Origin: Acarospora socialis | Lineage: Eukaryota > Ascomycota > Lecanoromycetes > Acarosporales > Acarosporaceae | DNA: 64,000 nt | Direction of reading: 5' to 3' | Assembly (NCBI GenBank): GCA_025617375.2 | Contig: JAMYGW020000009.1 | Location: 558,001 to 622,000 of the forward strand | Part shown: piece by piece, positions 44,470-55,932 of the stretch | How the letters are laid out: each line of letters begins with the position of its first letter | How positions within the stretch are numbered: the stretch's first letter is position 1 | Program-made: the position numbers and the translations under genes | The notes under the pieces: generated by a model | The model's database searches: none | Seen by the model: the letters and a program-made list of their open reading frames with translations, nothing else | What the model was told of the DNA's origin: nothing

Positions 44470-46627
44470 ATGGCGTCTCAAAAAGAAGATGTCTATTGCA
44501 CGGTATGTTACTCTCTCCGTTAGACCCGCGAATGGGCATTGACCTGGCAATACCTAGCTTCTCACGAGTGATGAATACCTCCCAGGTATGTACGCGTTCT
44601 TCTTGCGAGATGGATTGACATGGCTGATTCGAGTCTGAAGGTGCAATGGTTCTGGCCCACTCGTTACGGGACAACGGCACCCAGAAGAGACTTGCCGTCC
44701 TTGTCACGCTGGATAGCCTGAATTCGACGACAATAGAAGAGCTGAAGGTAGAGTACAAGCTTCTTCCGTGAATGTAACGCTTACTCAATGGTTACGCAGA
44801 AGCTATACGATGATATCATTCCCGTGGACCGCATTCTCAACAAATCCCCGGCCAACCTCTACTTGATGAACCGCCCTGACCTGGCATCGACCTTTACGAA
44901 GATTGCGTTGTGGAGGCAGACACAATTCCGTAAGATAGTGTACATCGACGCGGATGTCGTCGCGCTACGAGCTCCAGATGAGCTGTTCAAGATAGAAGCT
45001 CCCTTTGCAGCAGTACCGGATATTGGCTGGCCGGATTGCTTCAACAGTGGAGTCCTTGTCCTCTCACCTAACCTAGGAGACTACTACGCTCTGTTGGCAC
45101 TCGTACAAAGAGGGATAAGTTTCGATGGGGCCGATCAAGGAATGCTGAACATGCACTTCAGGGACTGGCACAGGTTGAGCTTCACCTACAATTGCACGCC
45201 GAGCGGTAACTATCAGTATGTGCCTGCGTACAGGCACTTCCAGAGCAGTATAAGCATGGTCCATTACATCGGGCAAGATAAACCTTGGTCGATTGGTAGA
45301 GAGGGAGGGAGAAGCGGTGTTTATGATGAGCTGTTGGGGAGATGGTGGGCTGTTTACGACAGGCATTACAGGGCTGCGGTACGTATCGATCTCAAGCCAC
45401 TGGCATACCGCCTACTCACAGTCGAATAGAGTGCAATGTATCTGTCTGGACAGTCGGGCAAAGAGTCCCGTACTGTGCAACAGTATGTTGCGGGAGAGGT
45501 GTCTGGTGCTGAGTACGGGTTCTCTTCAAACGCGGCGTCGGAAGACAGCGGTACCAATACTGAACCGCCACTTACTGAAAGCATCGAACGCAGTGAAAGC
45601 ATACAGCAAGGTGAGGTTACACCACCTTCCACGGTCCAGCAAAGGCGCTTTTCTGCTCCTATGACGGAGTGGGATCCCATTCAGTAGGTTTCATCAACAC
45701 TGTTGAATATGACTGCATATATTGACGTATAGAAGCGCACCACCTCCTGCCGAATCTCGTCCTGAAGCGTCGAACTTTCCCAAAGAGACCTATACCATGT
45801 CCTCGGATCCAAAGTTCTTCCAGGCACCCAGCACATATCCTCAACCGCCAAAAGACATGTACTACCAAGTTCCGAAAAAACCTCCAGCAGCGGAACCACC
45901 AAAGCCCCTCTTTCCTTGGGAAGAGCACCGAAGCAAGCCAGCGCGTGTTTTCCCAGAGGACAAACCTCCATCGCCTCAACCAAGTGTCACGTCACCATCC
46001 ATCACAACCGATGACGATACCGTCGGTCCATCGACTCCAGCTACCCAAAACTCGGCCGAGCCCTTTGCCTCTTACACCCATACCAACGCCTGGGACGAGG
46101 TGCCGGAGATCGAGCACTACATCAGTGCCCTGCAGCACCACCGTCGCGCCAAGGTACAAGTCCTCGTCAACACCGACACGCCCACCGAGCCGCTCCTATC
46201 CCCCGACGCCGCCCCCACAACCCCGAAAGAACGAAGACCGAGCGTGAAGCTCACCGACTTCCCCACCGAGATCGAACGCCCCAGCCTACCCGTAACGCCC
46301 GCGCCCGTCCGCCGCCCGAGTTTCTGGAGCGAGGAACGCGACGAAGCGGGCGACTTGCCGGCCGCCGAGGGCGTGCCCAAGCAGGAACACTGGAATCCGG
46401 TCGCAAAGCTCGAGGAGCTGCAGCGCCGCCAATCGGAAGTCCTCGGCCAGGGGCCTCCGGCGGGCCAGCAGAGGGATATCCCGGATAGGAAGTTGCCTGG
46501 ATCTGCGCAGCCTGTGCAGAAGAATGATCCCGGTGCGGTGCCGATGACTGGAGAGGAGCTGGATTTTGGCGCGAGGAACGTGGAGAGGAGCGGGGAGGAC
46601 GAAGGCGTTTTCAGCGCGACTGAGTGA
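44470..46627 (+). CDS. glycogenin (GT8 self-glucosylating glycogen initiator)
   Basis: Primes glycogen synthesis by glucosylating itself from UDP-glucose. Six exons: 44470-44502, 44558-44585, 44641-44747, 44800-45378, 45430-45683, 45733-46627; 631 residues. The first three small exons join to MASQKEDVYCTLLTSDEYLP and GAMVLAHSLRDNGTQKRLAV, the normal start of GT8. Catalytic landmarks: YIDADVVALR (DxD near residue 106), DIGWPDCFNSGVLVLSP, FDGADQGMLN and HYIGQDKPW. The long disordered tail holds the fungal glycogenin motif TEWDPIQSAPPPAESRPEA and NAWDEVPEIEHYI. The last is like the C-terminal glycogen-synthase-binding segment, though here it is followed by about 190 more residues, including PSFWSEERDEAG. 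Every junction keeps phase. Confidence 0.92.
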
Positions 46628-47579
46628 TGAAGTCTGTGGAGTGGGTCGAGGCGACGCTAACTGCTCCTATTCGGTGCCATTATTGTTCCGCACTGTATCG
46701 AGCGGCTTCTGAATTTCGATTATGGTCGTTGTTGTTGTTCTCCAGCATCGCTTCGCAAGCGCTGTACCATCCATACGTCGCATCCCATCGCGCGCGTTCA
46801 TTGCCTGGTTTGTTTTCCGCTCTCGGGCCCTTCGCTGCGGCATGAGTGTTGGCGTTATATACCTTATCTCTAAGCATACATACCCTGACCTTTCGTATCA
46901 GATATGATACCATTAGTAATCTTCATCCACTTCAATATTGATCTGTGCTGTTGTTTGCTTTGCTGTGCTGTGGGTAACGTCGTCCCTCGTTGTGAGAAGA
47001 AGCTCTCCGCTCCTTCCACCAAAAAGAATCTAAACAAAACATGACCGGGAAACCCAATCTCATTGCGGTTCAGAGTCCCAAAACGCACCGTCCCTCCGCC
47101 ATCTCGTTATGCCAGTCGACTCCAGGCATGACATCTCCACTTTCTCCGTCTCGTGCTTTGAGATGTCGTACGTAGTATAGTCTAGTCTGGCAGGTTCAGC
47201 AGATAAGTCGATCAGGACGGGCGGAAACGGCACTCCGCCGGAAATGAACCAAAAACAGGCACACCAGCAGTTCAGGCATGAATAAAAAGGCATGATAGAT
47301 GTAGATCCTTCCCTTCCATCCTCTCGTCTTCACCCAGTCTCTTCGAGACCCGTCCCGTCTTGGCTGTTTTTCTGTCTGTAAACGAGCAAGAAGCGTCGGG
47401 TTCCAATCAGAAGCCGTTTTTTTGTAATTCGTATCTGCAGAACTTCTTTCCGCAAACAGCTCTTCCGTCTAATGTTTGCTCGAATTGCTCTTTCTGTCTA
47501 TCTGATCCCCTGAATGGATCTATACGTATATGACGCGATCGCTCGCTCGCTCCTATAACGCCTTTCTATCTCCTCCGTC
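46628..47579. other. convergent intergenic region
   Basis: About 0.95 kb between the 3' ends of glycogenin and the nucleoside hydrolase gene. No recognisable gene. Confidence 0.45.
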
Positions 47580-49376
47580 TTACCCAGTCCCCGTCCCCAC
47601 TGCCGTCCCGGCTCCCGGCCCGGTTCCCATCCCCGTCCCCGCCCTCTCCGCCCTCGCAACACACCCCTCCAGCACGTCCCAAAACGCCTCGACGTCTACC
47701 GCCCTGGGGATCCTGACCCCCTGTACCGTACCACTGTTCCCACATCCATGTCCACTCCCACTCCCATCAACTCTTCTCACCACCGTCCGCCCTACATGTT
47801 CCTTCCCTTCTCCTCTCCCATCACCCTCGCCCTCACGGTCCCCATCAACAACCACATCAAGAACCCACCTCTCCCCGCCCCTATCATCGAACGCTACTCC
47901 CCCTCCTACCGTTCCAGCAGCACCCGTGTGATCGTGATCTGTATCTGTACCCCACAATAGCACCGCCACAGCCAACGGATCATGCAGCGGCGGGCCCAGC
48001 ACGAGGCCGAAGACGCGCGCGTACGTGAGCGCAAAGAAGGTCAGGAGGTCGTGCAGAAGGAGGCGGACGGTTGATGGCCCCGGTAGGGATGGGGGTGAGG
48101 TGCGAAGAGGGGGGGGTCCGGGACGTGGAGGCGAAGGTGTGGCTGTGTGAGCGAGGGTTGAGGTCGAGGTCGAGGTCGAGGTCGAGGTCGAGCGAACGTG
48201 AGAGGAAAAGGATGAGGAGGAGGGAGAAGTAGAGTTGGTGGTGGGGCCGGACAGGAGACGACGCAAAACGGCCGGCGTCGCGAGGACCTGATGCGTGAGG
48301 TCGAGCGGGACGAGCGTCGTTTTGGGCACCAGGACGGGGTGCGTCAGGACGGCGCGGGCGGCTTCAGGATCGCACTTTTCTCCATTCCCAAGGATCGGTA
48401 TTCGTCAGCAAATGAAAAGCGTTCGGGGTCTTGAATTAGCTAGGGTTCAGGCAGCCCCGACGGAAGAGAGAGGGTAACGCCCTACGTAGTGTACATACGT
48501 AGATATTAAACTCCGCCCACCGCGTCACGTTTCCGATCCTCGCTCCCAACCCGTCGCCGAACTCCCCTACCCTTCCCAACACCGCGGGCGTAAACCCCCC
48601 GCCCACGGCCCCGCCCATGATGCTGAGCCCCCGAATATGGCCCGCCACCTCCGGAAACCGCTCAAACAGCGCGGCGACGTTCGTCAGCGCCCCCGTCGCC
48701 ACGAGCCACGGCGCGCCGGCCCGTTCCGCCAGCAGCGCCACGCGCATCGCGTCCACGGCGTCGACGTCGCTTCGGGCCGGCACGGTGGGGTCCGGCAGGA
48801 GGGTGGTGCCGTCTAGGCCCGTCGGTCCTGGGGATCTCGGCGGCGCTATCAGTTCCCGGTGTCCGGCGGCATTATGTGGAGTAGAGTAGAGTAGCGGGAG
48901 GGGGAGGGAAGCGTGGGTGGGTGGGGATACGAGTACGAACCGTGGATATCAGGCGCGTACACGGCCTCCGCCCGCCTGGATGGTCTGCTGGCGCCGGGGT
49001 AGACGGGGACGTCGGTGCGGGCGATGGCGGTCAGGATGCGCGTTGCGTTGAGAGTCGTGGCGGCTAGGGAGGCGTTGCCGTGGACGGTACTGAGGCCGAG
49101 GAGGTGGAGGGATGGGTGGTGGGCGGCGAGGAGGATGGCGAATGCATCCTCGGTTTCGTGTTAGAGCGCGGAAGCGGGGAGGTGGTGGTGGAATGGGTGC
49201 GAGAGGGAGGGGAACGGGGGACGTACGTCGTGTCCTGGTGGTGAGCGTTAGCAGTTGTGCGGTGGGGTGAAGGGAACAAGTACGAGCTTCACCGTACTGA
49301 GTGGATGGGTTGTACCTGGGTCGCAGTCTAACCAGAGGGGGATTTTGCTGGTTTCGGGGGGGCTGTCGGCGGGCAT
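47580..49376 (-). CDS. inosine-uridine preferring nucleoside hydrolase
   Basis: Splits the N-glycosidic bond of ribonucleosides for base salvage. Exons: 49376-49316, 49234-49227, 49148-48941, 48827-48499, 48374-47580; 466 residues. The metal-binding N-terminal motif LWLDCDPGHDDAFAILLAAH is put together from three exons, the middle one only 8 nt. Other landmarks are STVHGNASLAATTLNATRIL, VPVYPGAS, WLVATGALTNVAALFERFPE, LSIMGGAVGG, NVTRWAEFNIYCDPEAA, DLTHQVLATP and HDPLAVAVLLW. Two low-complexity inserts interrupt the C-terminal part: a Ser/Thr/Pro stretch of about 60 residues after LRRLLSG, coded partly by a GAGGTC hexamer repeat, and a Gly/Asp/Glu/Arg stretch after LDVVVDGD. The protein ends in a Gly/Thr-rich tail. 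The gene is very GC-rich. Confidence 0.88.
48160..48192. repeat. GAGGTC hexamer microsatellite inside the nucleoside hydrolase gene
   Basis: About five and a half perfect copies of GAGGTC. On the coding strand this gives alternating Ser and Thr codons in a low-complexity insert. Confidence 0.9.
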
Positions 49377-50572
49377 TTTGGGATGGTTGATGGGTGGGGC
49401 TGTCGAATTGGCCGTTATGGGGCAGGAAGTGGGTTCCTACGTCAAGGATTTTCGATAGACTTGATATAGGTCATCGAATGTATGCATTGATAATCTCGAT
49501 GATTGAAGAGTACTAAAGATATTAGTCGCCATCTTGTTGCTGGCTTTCATTCTCAGTAAGATCCGTAACTATGCAGGTAGGCTGTGTGCAGTCACAATAG
49601 CCCCAATGGAGGAAGAGGCAGTATCATCTTTTCCTGTTTGATTTAGTTTTGTTGAACGAGCACCTCTCCTATGTTCAAACATCTGTTTACAATCACGTAG
49701 TGATTCTATGATTTGATTGAATGAAGTTTTAGGGAACCGGGATGCCATAGTTCGGGCAACGCCATACCAGCTATGATTCATGGGTTCCTAGGGGAGTAGG
49801 TAGCTCGTCCATTTAGTCCCACTTATTCTCCATGAGATTCACCAGGAAGCCGAGAATGCGATAATCTGAGATAGCTGTATTCCATACCCTTAATCCTAAT
49901 CCTTACTCCCATTTCCTTTCCCACCTCCCCTTCCCTTGAGAGGTGCCCTTGTTCCAGAAAGCGAGTGACTACCAGCTGGGCCGTAGCTTCGCAGCTCTTT
50001 CTCCTTCTTGAGATTTAAACGTAAACGCCTATCACAGATGCAGAGGAGTTGCGTGCCCTGCCGGGGTGCTAACTGGGAGAAGACAGCAGCATCATGACCA
50101 TAGCCGTGTGCTTGCCTGTCTTCAGACAGCCAGCAGCAGCCAATCGACACACTGGATGAGCGCTAAGAAAACAAATACCAGAAAATGATGGAAATAAAAG
50201 AGTAAACATTAAAACAAGGAATCGGAATAGTAAAAGATGGTAACTGTATCTATAGACCCGCTCAGAGAAGGAGAATGGTCCAAAAGGCGGTCGATACCCA
50301 TTAATTGGTGATGATGCTGCACCAGGCAGACTATTTTCGAACTTTCGAGAAGAGAATTACGCGTCTGAAGACTGTGAAAAGTTCTGGACCCCTTTCCCAG
50401 TCTATGCGAATAAGATAATGCCGTATCTGTCGTCTCTGCGTTGCGAGGAGATGTGATGGGATCGGAAAGCGAATGGTGGGGTATATCTGCGGGAAAAGAT
50501 GCGCGTGAACCAGGGCTGGGTGATTCGTTAGGGATGAGAGATGGCGCCCAGAAAATGACTAAGCTTGATAAC
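49377..50572. other. intergenic region
   Basis: About 1.2 kb between the nucleoside hydrolase start and the phosphatase stop codon, both on the minus strand. A 70-codon minus-strand frame at 49569-49781 has no recognisable content. No repeats or RNA genes were seen. Confidence 0.4.
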
Positions 50573-53218
50573 TTAGAGTACGTCGAAGATGCTCCTCGTA
50601 ATAGGGAATTCGCCGCGCTGGGCTGGAGACCTGGGGTCGTCGTCAAGGATACTAGGACTCATTGGTCCGGTATCAAGAACAGATGTTGCGAGATCGCCGG
50701 CTGCTGTGCAGTGGAAAGGACTAGCCGTGAATTCGGCAGCGCGTGGGGACATCAAGGACGGAGTCGGGGGAACAAAGCTAAAAGGGCCATCGATTCTGGA
50801 CTCAGTCTGATGGTTCCGGATCTGAGCAAGAGACCTCGGGGCTTCTCGACGGAACGGAAGCGCGCCAAGAGACGGTTGAGTCAACTTCAGCCCACTAAAG
50901 CCTGCGGGGAAAGGTGAATCGGGTGTCGAAAAGCCGAATATGTCCTTTCCCACCCCATTTGAACCACCAACAACTTGGTTGGAGATGCTTGTGCTATCTA
51001 CCTGCATGTCGTCCGAATTCGATGTCCACCCATACCCACCGAACTTCGATTCATGATGATCAATCCCTTCTATCTCAGCAAGTTCCTCTGATGAAGGTGC
51101 GGTCGTCGACCATTGCATATCAGGCGGTGCTGAAGATGGGCCTGGCGTAATATCACCGGAGAAGCTTGCAGTGGTTGTAGCCGGAGAAATGACAGTGGGA
51201 CTTGACGACTGAGCCGCTTCTGCACCAGGGTCTTTCTCTGCAGGCAACGGCGCGGAGTGAGGTTCTATTGAAGAACCTTCGGTCGCTATAGGGGAAAGGG
51301 CGGAGCGTGTTGTGGAGGTGATAGCACCACCTGTGTTAGCTCGACCTTTGGCAAGTGAACGCCATGATCGCCAGCCAGAAGGAGCGGGTGGTGAAGCACG
51401 CGGCAGCTTGTTCCTGAACTCGGACAGTTGATAGATCAGATTCATGTTCGGTCCGATCCAGCGGCTCCGCTTCTTCACAGCATCATACGCATCCTGTACG
51501 CTCAACTCGGGGTTTTTGTATAGCCCATAAGCGACAACCAGACTGGCCGAACGGCTGACACCACATTGGCAGTGGATCAGGATGCGTTTTCCTTGGCGAA
51601 CACGATCATCTATGAGCTCACAAAGCTTGAGCATATCGTCGACGATATTGGTGTTGTGATCCCATGGCATATGTATGTACTCGACGTCTGGCTTAACGGC
51701 CTTTGATGTTGTCGGCGAGGCAGCACGAGTAATAGTGGGCAGCGTCTCGAACGCAGATCTGAAAGATTCGTCAGATACTGCAGTCTGTGGTTCCGGTAAT
51801 TGTTGGTCGTTCGGCTTGGGTTCGTGCAAGTCCACCACGATCTGCGGTTTCGCTCCCTTCTCTTGAAGCGCAAGAGCCTTTGCGTCCGTAGTGAATGGAT
51901 TCTGGACCTCTCGTGCTACATTCAAAACCACATCGAATGTAGAAGCCTCTTCCTCGTTAGGTTCAAGGTAAAGAAATACATTTGGGTCGTAAATGCAGAC
52001 CGGTCCTTCCGGGTAGGCAGGTGACTTCACCTCCTGAGATAAAGGGGGCTCGTAGTCATCCTCTTCTTTCACTCCATGTAGAGGTTGAATCGAAAGTGGC
52101 GACTGGTTTGAAGACTCATAGGACGACTTCTGGGAGATGATCAGAGGCGGCCGTGCTTGACCCAGACGCCGAGGCGGGTTCGTATTTCCAAAAGGGGGTA
52201 GCTGCATGCCACCTTCGGGTGCCGCCATCGGTGAGAAAACAGACAAGGAAGGAGATGACTGGAAGTGGCGAAGGGTGTTGGGCCGCTTGAAGGCTGGAGT
52301 TGGAGGCGCACCATTGGCCGCATCCGATTCCGACAGACTTGTGGTACCCAGACCAGGTGTTGAGATAGTGAGCCCGAGTCTACTTGGTTTTCGCTTCGGC
52401 GGCGGTTTTGGCGGGACTATGAATGAAGGCGACGCGGGGGCAGATATCGGATGTGAGGATTCTACTACCGAAGCAGTGGAGATGGCGAGTGTGGGAAGTT
52501 GTGCTCCTGGTCTAGTAGATGTAGACATTTTCAAAGATAAGTTCTTCATGTTCCGGACTTTCCTGCCTGGTGATTCGGGACGTGTGTGACCTGGCAGAGT
52601 TAGAACCGAGCCAGGTGGTGGCTCCATCCCGCCTTTTTCTGGCGACTGGCCGCTTGTCCTCAAGGATCGAAACGATGTCAGAGGTGTAATAGAAACGGCG
52701 GATTCCGGTGACGAGCTGGGAGATGGCTCAGTGACGGATGAAGAATCTAGAGTAGAGATTGTGGTCGTAGGAGATGAGTCGGTCGATTCCGAATTTACGG
52801 TAGAGGTACTATCACGGTGTTGTGGTTGTGAAGGTAAAACGTTGGCGTCGGATGTTTTGTTGTTTGTGATGATTTCTGTCCTGTTTCTTTCACTCGTGGT
52901 CGCGGCGCCCCCGTCTCTTTTCTCTTTCATTTCCGAGCTTTCCCCAAACACAGACATGAACGACGGTAACGAAGACAACAACGACTGGGGATTGATCTGT
53001 ATCGGCATACTTGATGACCGCGAACTTGATAAGCGTCGCTTCGTTGAGGCGGAAATCGGACGCTCGGGATTCACGATCGTGGGCTGTTGCGAACGCGAGA
53101 AAGGGCCCAGCTCAGAACCTTCATTGAAGTTTCGGGACAATGATGACGACGCGAGAGCTGTATATGACCTTTTGAGGGATAAGTTGTCAGCACTCTGTGT
53201 GTAGGTTGAAGTGGTCAT
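50573..53218 (-). CDS. dual-specificity phosphatase, MAP-kinase-phosphatase-like
   Basis: A single exon of 881 residues from ATG 53218; an open frame starts one TTG further up. The catalytic domain is near residues 415-600: VCIYDPNVFLYLEPNEEEA, YIHMPWDHNTNIVDDM with the general-acid Asp, then the P-loop ILIHCQCGVSRSASLVVAYG with Cys near residue 550, and YDAVKKRSRWIGPNMNLIYQ. The HCxxGxSRS loop is intact, so it should be active on phospho-Tyr and phospho-Thr. The long N-terminus (~410 residues) and C-terminus (~280) are disordered and Ser/Pro/Thr-rich, the layout of yeast Msg5 and other fungal MAPK phosphatases, which switch off pheromone and cell-wall pathways. KRRLSSSRSSSMPIQI near residue 60 could be a docking site, but this is a weak match. 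The MAPK target is unknown. Confidence 0.88.
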   Translation of the reverse strand: MTTSTYTQSADNLSLKRSYTALASSSLSRNFNEGSELGPFSRSQQPTIVNPERPISASTKRRLSSSRSSSMPIQINPQSLLSSLPSFMSVFGESSEMKEKRDGGAATTSERNRTEIITNNKTSDANVLPSQPQHRDSTSTVNSESTDSSPTTTISTLDSSSVTEPSPSSSPESAVSITPLTSFRSLRTSGQSPEKGGMEPPPGSVLTLPGHTRPESPGRKVRNMKNLSLKMSTSTRPGAQLPTLAISTASVVESSHPISAPASPSFIVPPKPPPKRKPSRLGLTISTPGLGTTSLSESDAANGAPPTPAFKRPNTLRHFQSSPSLSVFSPMAAPEGGMQLPPFGNTNPPRRLGQARPPLIISQKSSYESSNQSPLSIQPLHGVKEEDDYEPPLSQEVKSPAYPEGPVCIYDPNVFLYLEPNEEEASTFDVVLNVAREVQNPFTTDAKALALQEKGAKPQIVVDLHEPKPNDQQLPEPQTAVSDESFRSAFETLPTITRAASPTTSKAVKPDVEYIHMPWDHNTNIVDDMLKLCELIDDRVRQGKRILIHCQCGVSRSASLVVAYGLYKNPELSVQDAYDAVKKRSRWIGPNMNLIYQLSEFRNKLPRASPPAPSGWRSWRSLAKGRANTGGAITSTTRSALSPIATEGSSIEPHSAPLPAEKDPGAEAAQSSSPTVISPATTTASFSGDITPGPSSAPPDMQWSTTAPSSEELAEIEGIDHHESKFGGYGWTSNSDDMQVDSTSISNQVVGGSNGVGKDIFGFSTPDSPFPAGFSGLKLTQPSLGALPFRREAPRSLAQIRNHQTESRIDGPFSFVPPTPSLMSPRAAEFTASPFHCTAAGDLATSVLDTGPMSPSILDDDPRSPAQRGEFPITRSIFDVL

Positions 53219-55932
53219 CGTGACTTTGTGAGACAATCTCGACGAGGCCTCTTTGGAGGAGAAAGGATGTTGACATATAGCAGACCGCAGATAGGATGGT
53301 GAGTTCTACAGGTATTCACGAAACACTATTCAGTAGCAGATGAGGCTTATGAGCGAGAGGAGGTGTGGCAGATGGCAAACAGTGAAGAATTACAAACACC
53401 AGAAGCTTAACATACCTTACCGCCAGCAGAGCGCCTCGGTCCTGGTCCTTCGCTTCCCTATGATTTCACGGGCGCTGTATAAAGCGAGAGTGCTCCAGGT
53501 ACGAGACCTGCCGGTACTAATCGATAACACCAGTCAAGTTATGCGAACCAGGACGTCTGAGCAAATCCAATTGCTGCCAGAAAAGGTCGTGCGATTGAGG
53601 GAAGGAAGTTGATTCGTGCAGTGACTATGAGACAGGCTCGGAGGAGGACCCAAAGTGGACAGCGTTAAGAACAAAGCGGTGTCGAAAACGCGGGCCTGTC
53701 TGAGAAGCGCTGAGCCTTTACCCAGGGGCTTTGTTGGAGGGACACACGACGGTGGAGGTGAAGGAGCGGATAGAGGTCAGTTGAACGAATAGCAGAGAAG
53801 ATCTGTTGAGGTGGGGAGAGACCCAGTCAGCCTTCGGCGCTTCAGAGGACTTTGACCAATTAGGCTGTACGCCACTCATGCAAGACAACTCTAATTTTAA
53901 ACGCCCCTGCTGCTCGCTTCCCTGTCGGCACTAAACTGGAGAGAGAGCTTTCGAACGGAGGCGGTAAAGGTCAACAAATCAGATGCGCAGAGTGGCAGGA
54001 CCTACAGCAGTCAATACTTCGTAGTGGTGATGGGTTGCGAACGCAGCGCAACCCAATGAGCGACCCGTCGCCGTCCAGCTGGGTATATTAACTGGCGCCA
54101 GTAGCCTTGTTTGGGGAATCGAGTCCTCAGTGAGTTATAGAACTATTTCAGCCGCTTCGACAGATAGTCCTGGATGTCGGTAGGAAGGGGCAAAGTCGAT
54201 GACAATCAGGTAGCACGCTCTCAGCACAACAATTTGGTCTATCGCCGAACGTCTGATGAATAAATATGTGGACGGGGGAGTTGGACTGCTCTGGTCTGGT
54301 AGAGTTGGGTACTGTGGTCCGTGATGTCGGTTGAGAGCAAGTGTGAAGGCGACACGGCTGCGGGTCCGTTGTCGGGAGGACTTCTCAATACCGGTATGAA
54401 GACTAGACGGAGCTTGCAGTGAAGAGAAACGGTTGTCCGACAGATTCGTGATTTCGGAAACTCGTTTGTAGTATGGATGCAACCAAGTGAAGCTGTACCG
54501 TCGTCTCAAGATCCAAGGGGGCGTCTTAATGATGCGGCAACGAAGACAAAGACTCTTCGAAGTGCCTCTCGGCAAAGGAGTATGCGATGATCTCCAGATC
54601 TGCAGGGTTGCGACAGATACGAAAATCCCAGTTCCACCCAGTTTCCCTCTGAACTGCTCACCCACTTGTTCGGTACGAAAGTCAGTGTGAGACTGGGAAC
54701 GGTGTGGTTGATGCGGCGAGAAATGTCAACGAAAAGGTCGCTGTGGCCTGAAGGGGGCCGGAGAGAGCAAAGACAATTTCTATATTTAGGCGGTGGCTTG
54801 TTTCATTATGTTTGGAAACTAGGTCAGATTGGGTATGGGCCGGCAATCCGGTCTTAATCTGGACATGCTCCCTCGAGGGTCATTTTCCGCTGTAACGTAA
54901 GGTAACTAGAGTTTCGGACTCCTCCCAAATCGGATGTGTACGGTGTTTGAGACACAATATAATATCGCCTATATGTACGAGTACTTCACGGAATTGAAGA
55001 CTGCAAACATGTGATGATGCTCCACCAGACACATCCACGGCCTAATGTAACCGCCAAAGGGTCACTGTGAGTAGAATGAATGAATATAGGGCATGAATGT
55101 CAACCCTCAGTATCATCACTTTAGCCATACCGAAGACGCTGTCCCGAAGCACACTAATGGACCGCTCTTGTTTCCGCTCCGAGATGTTACAGATTATGTC
55201 TTGACAACAGATGTCACGTTTCACAGACTCATGGCTGCATGTCCGTCGTGGCATTCTTTGGAATACCTTCAGCACTGCCACGTACTTCCCAGTGATAGTC
55301 TTTCGGCTTTCCGCTCCTGGGTCTTGACGGACGGTTTGTATCACCCATCCAGATTTATACCTCGGTCCAACCCGAAATGTCAACCCGTTTCGCAGCTTTG
55401 CGCCGACTATAACTGCGGGGTTGGACGCAGATGCCTGTTGACGGAGGAGCTTCCTCGAACGTCCCTTCAGCACATTTTGACTGGTGGTGTATCTCAGTGA
55501 CATTGCAAACATCGGCTCGGATGCCGGGGACTGACCCCGCTGTCCTGACTTCCGTCACATAGACCGAGGAGTAAGATATTTATCGCCTCCGTGGAGGACA
55601 TGTGTTGCTCCTTCCATTCACACATCCCCTTGCCTGACCCGAGGCTGAACCATCATGAACGCCCTTAGCGACATTCTATAGCTCCAGGCTCTTCTAAGAA
55701 CTGGCAGCGCTCGGGGGCGTGGACCTGCAGGACTCTTAGAGTTCTCCCAGCGCGAACGATTGCCCCTACGGCGACCTTATGTTGTCACGTTGGAGCCAAC
55801 ATCTCCAAACCCCTGGCTGAATCTTTCCTCATGGGCCATGGCTCTTCTGGTAAGTCATTGAGCGTACCCGAAGTAAGATGAAAGTCCAGTAAAAGCTTCT
55901 ACGGAGAACAACATCAGGATTGAGACGATCCG
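53219..55932. other. gene-poor intergenic region
   Basis: About 2.7 kb between the phosphatase start and the CorA-like gene stop. Open frames include 54135-54665 minus (176 codons) and 55093-55500 plus (135 codons, ATG start); neither has recognisable content or splice partners. The 400 bp next to the phosphatase is its likely promoter and 5' UTR. Confidence 0.4.

Noticed and set aside
47530-47931. 133-codon plus-strand Pro/Ser-rich open frame
   Set aside because: Antisense shadow of the GC-rich last exon of the nucleoside hydrolase gene.
48160-48192. GAGGTC repeat considered as a CRISPR-like or regulatory array
   Set aside because: Unit too short, no spacers, and it is in frame within a coding exon.
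54135-54665. 176-codon minus-strand open frame in the gene-poor region
   Set aside because: No domain, no splice partners, composition like surrounding non-coding DNA.
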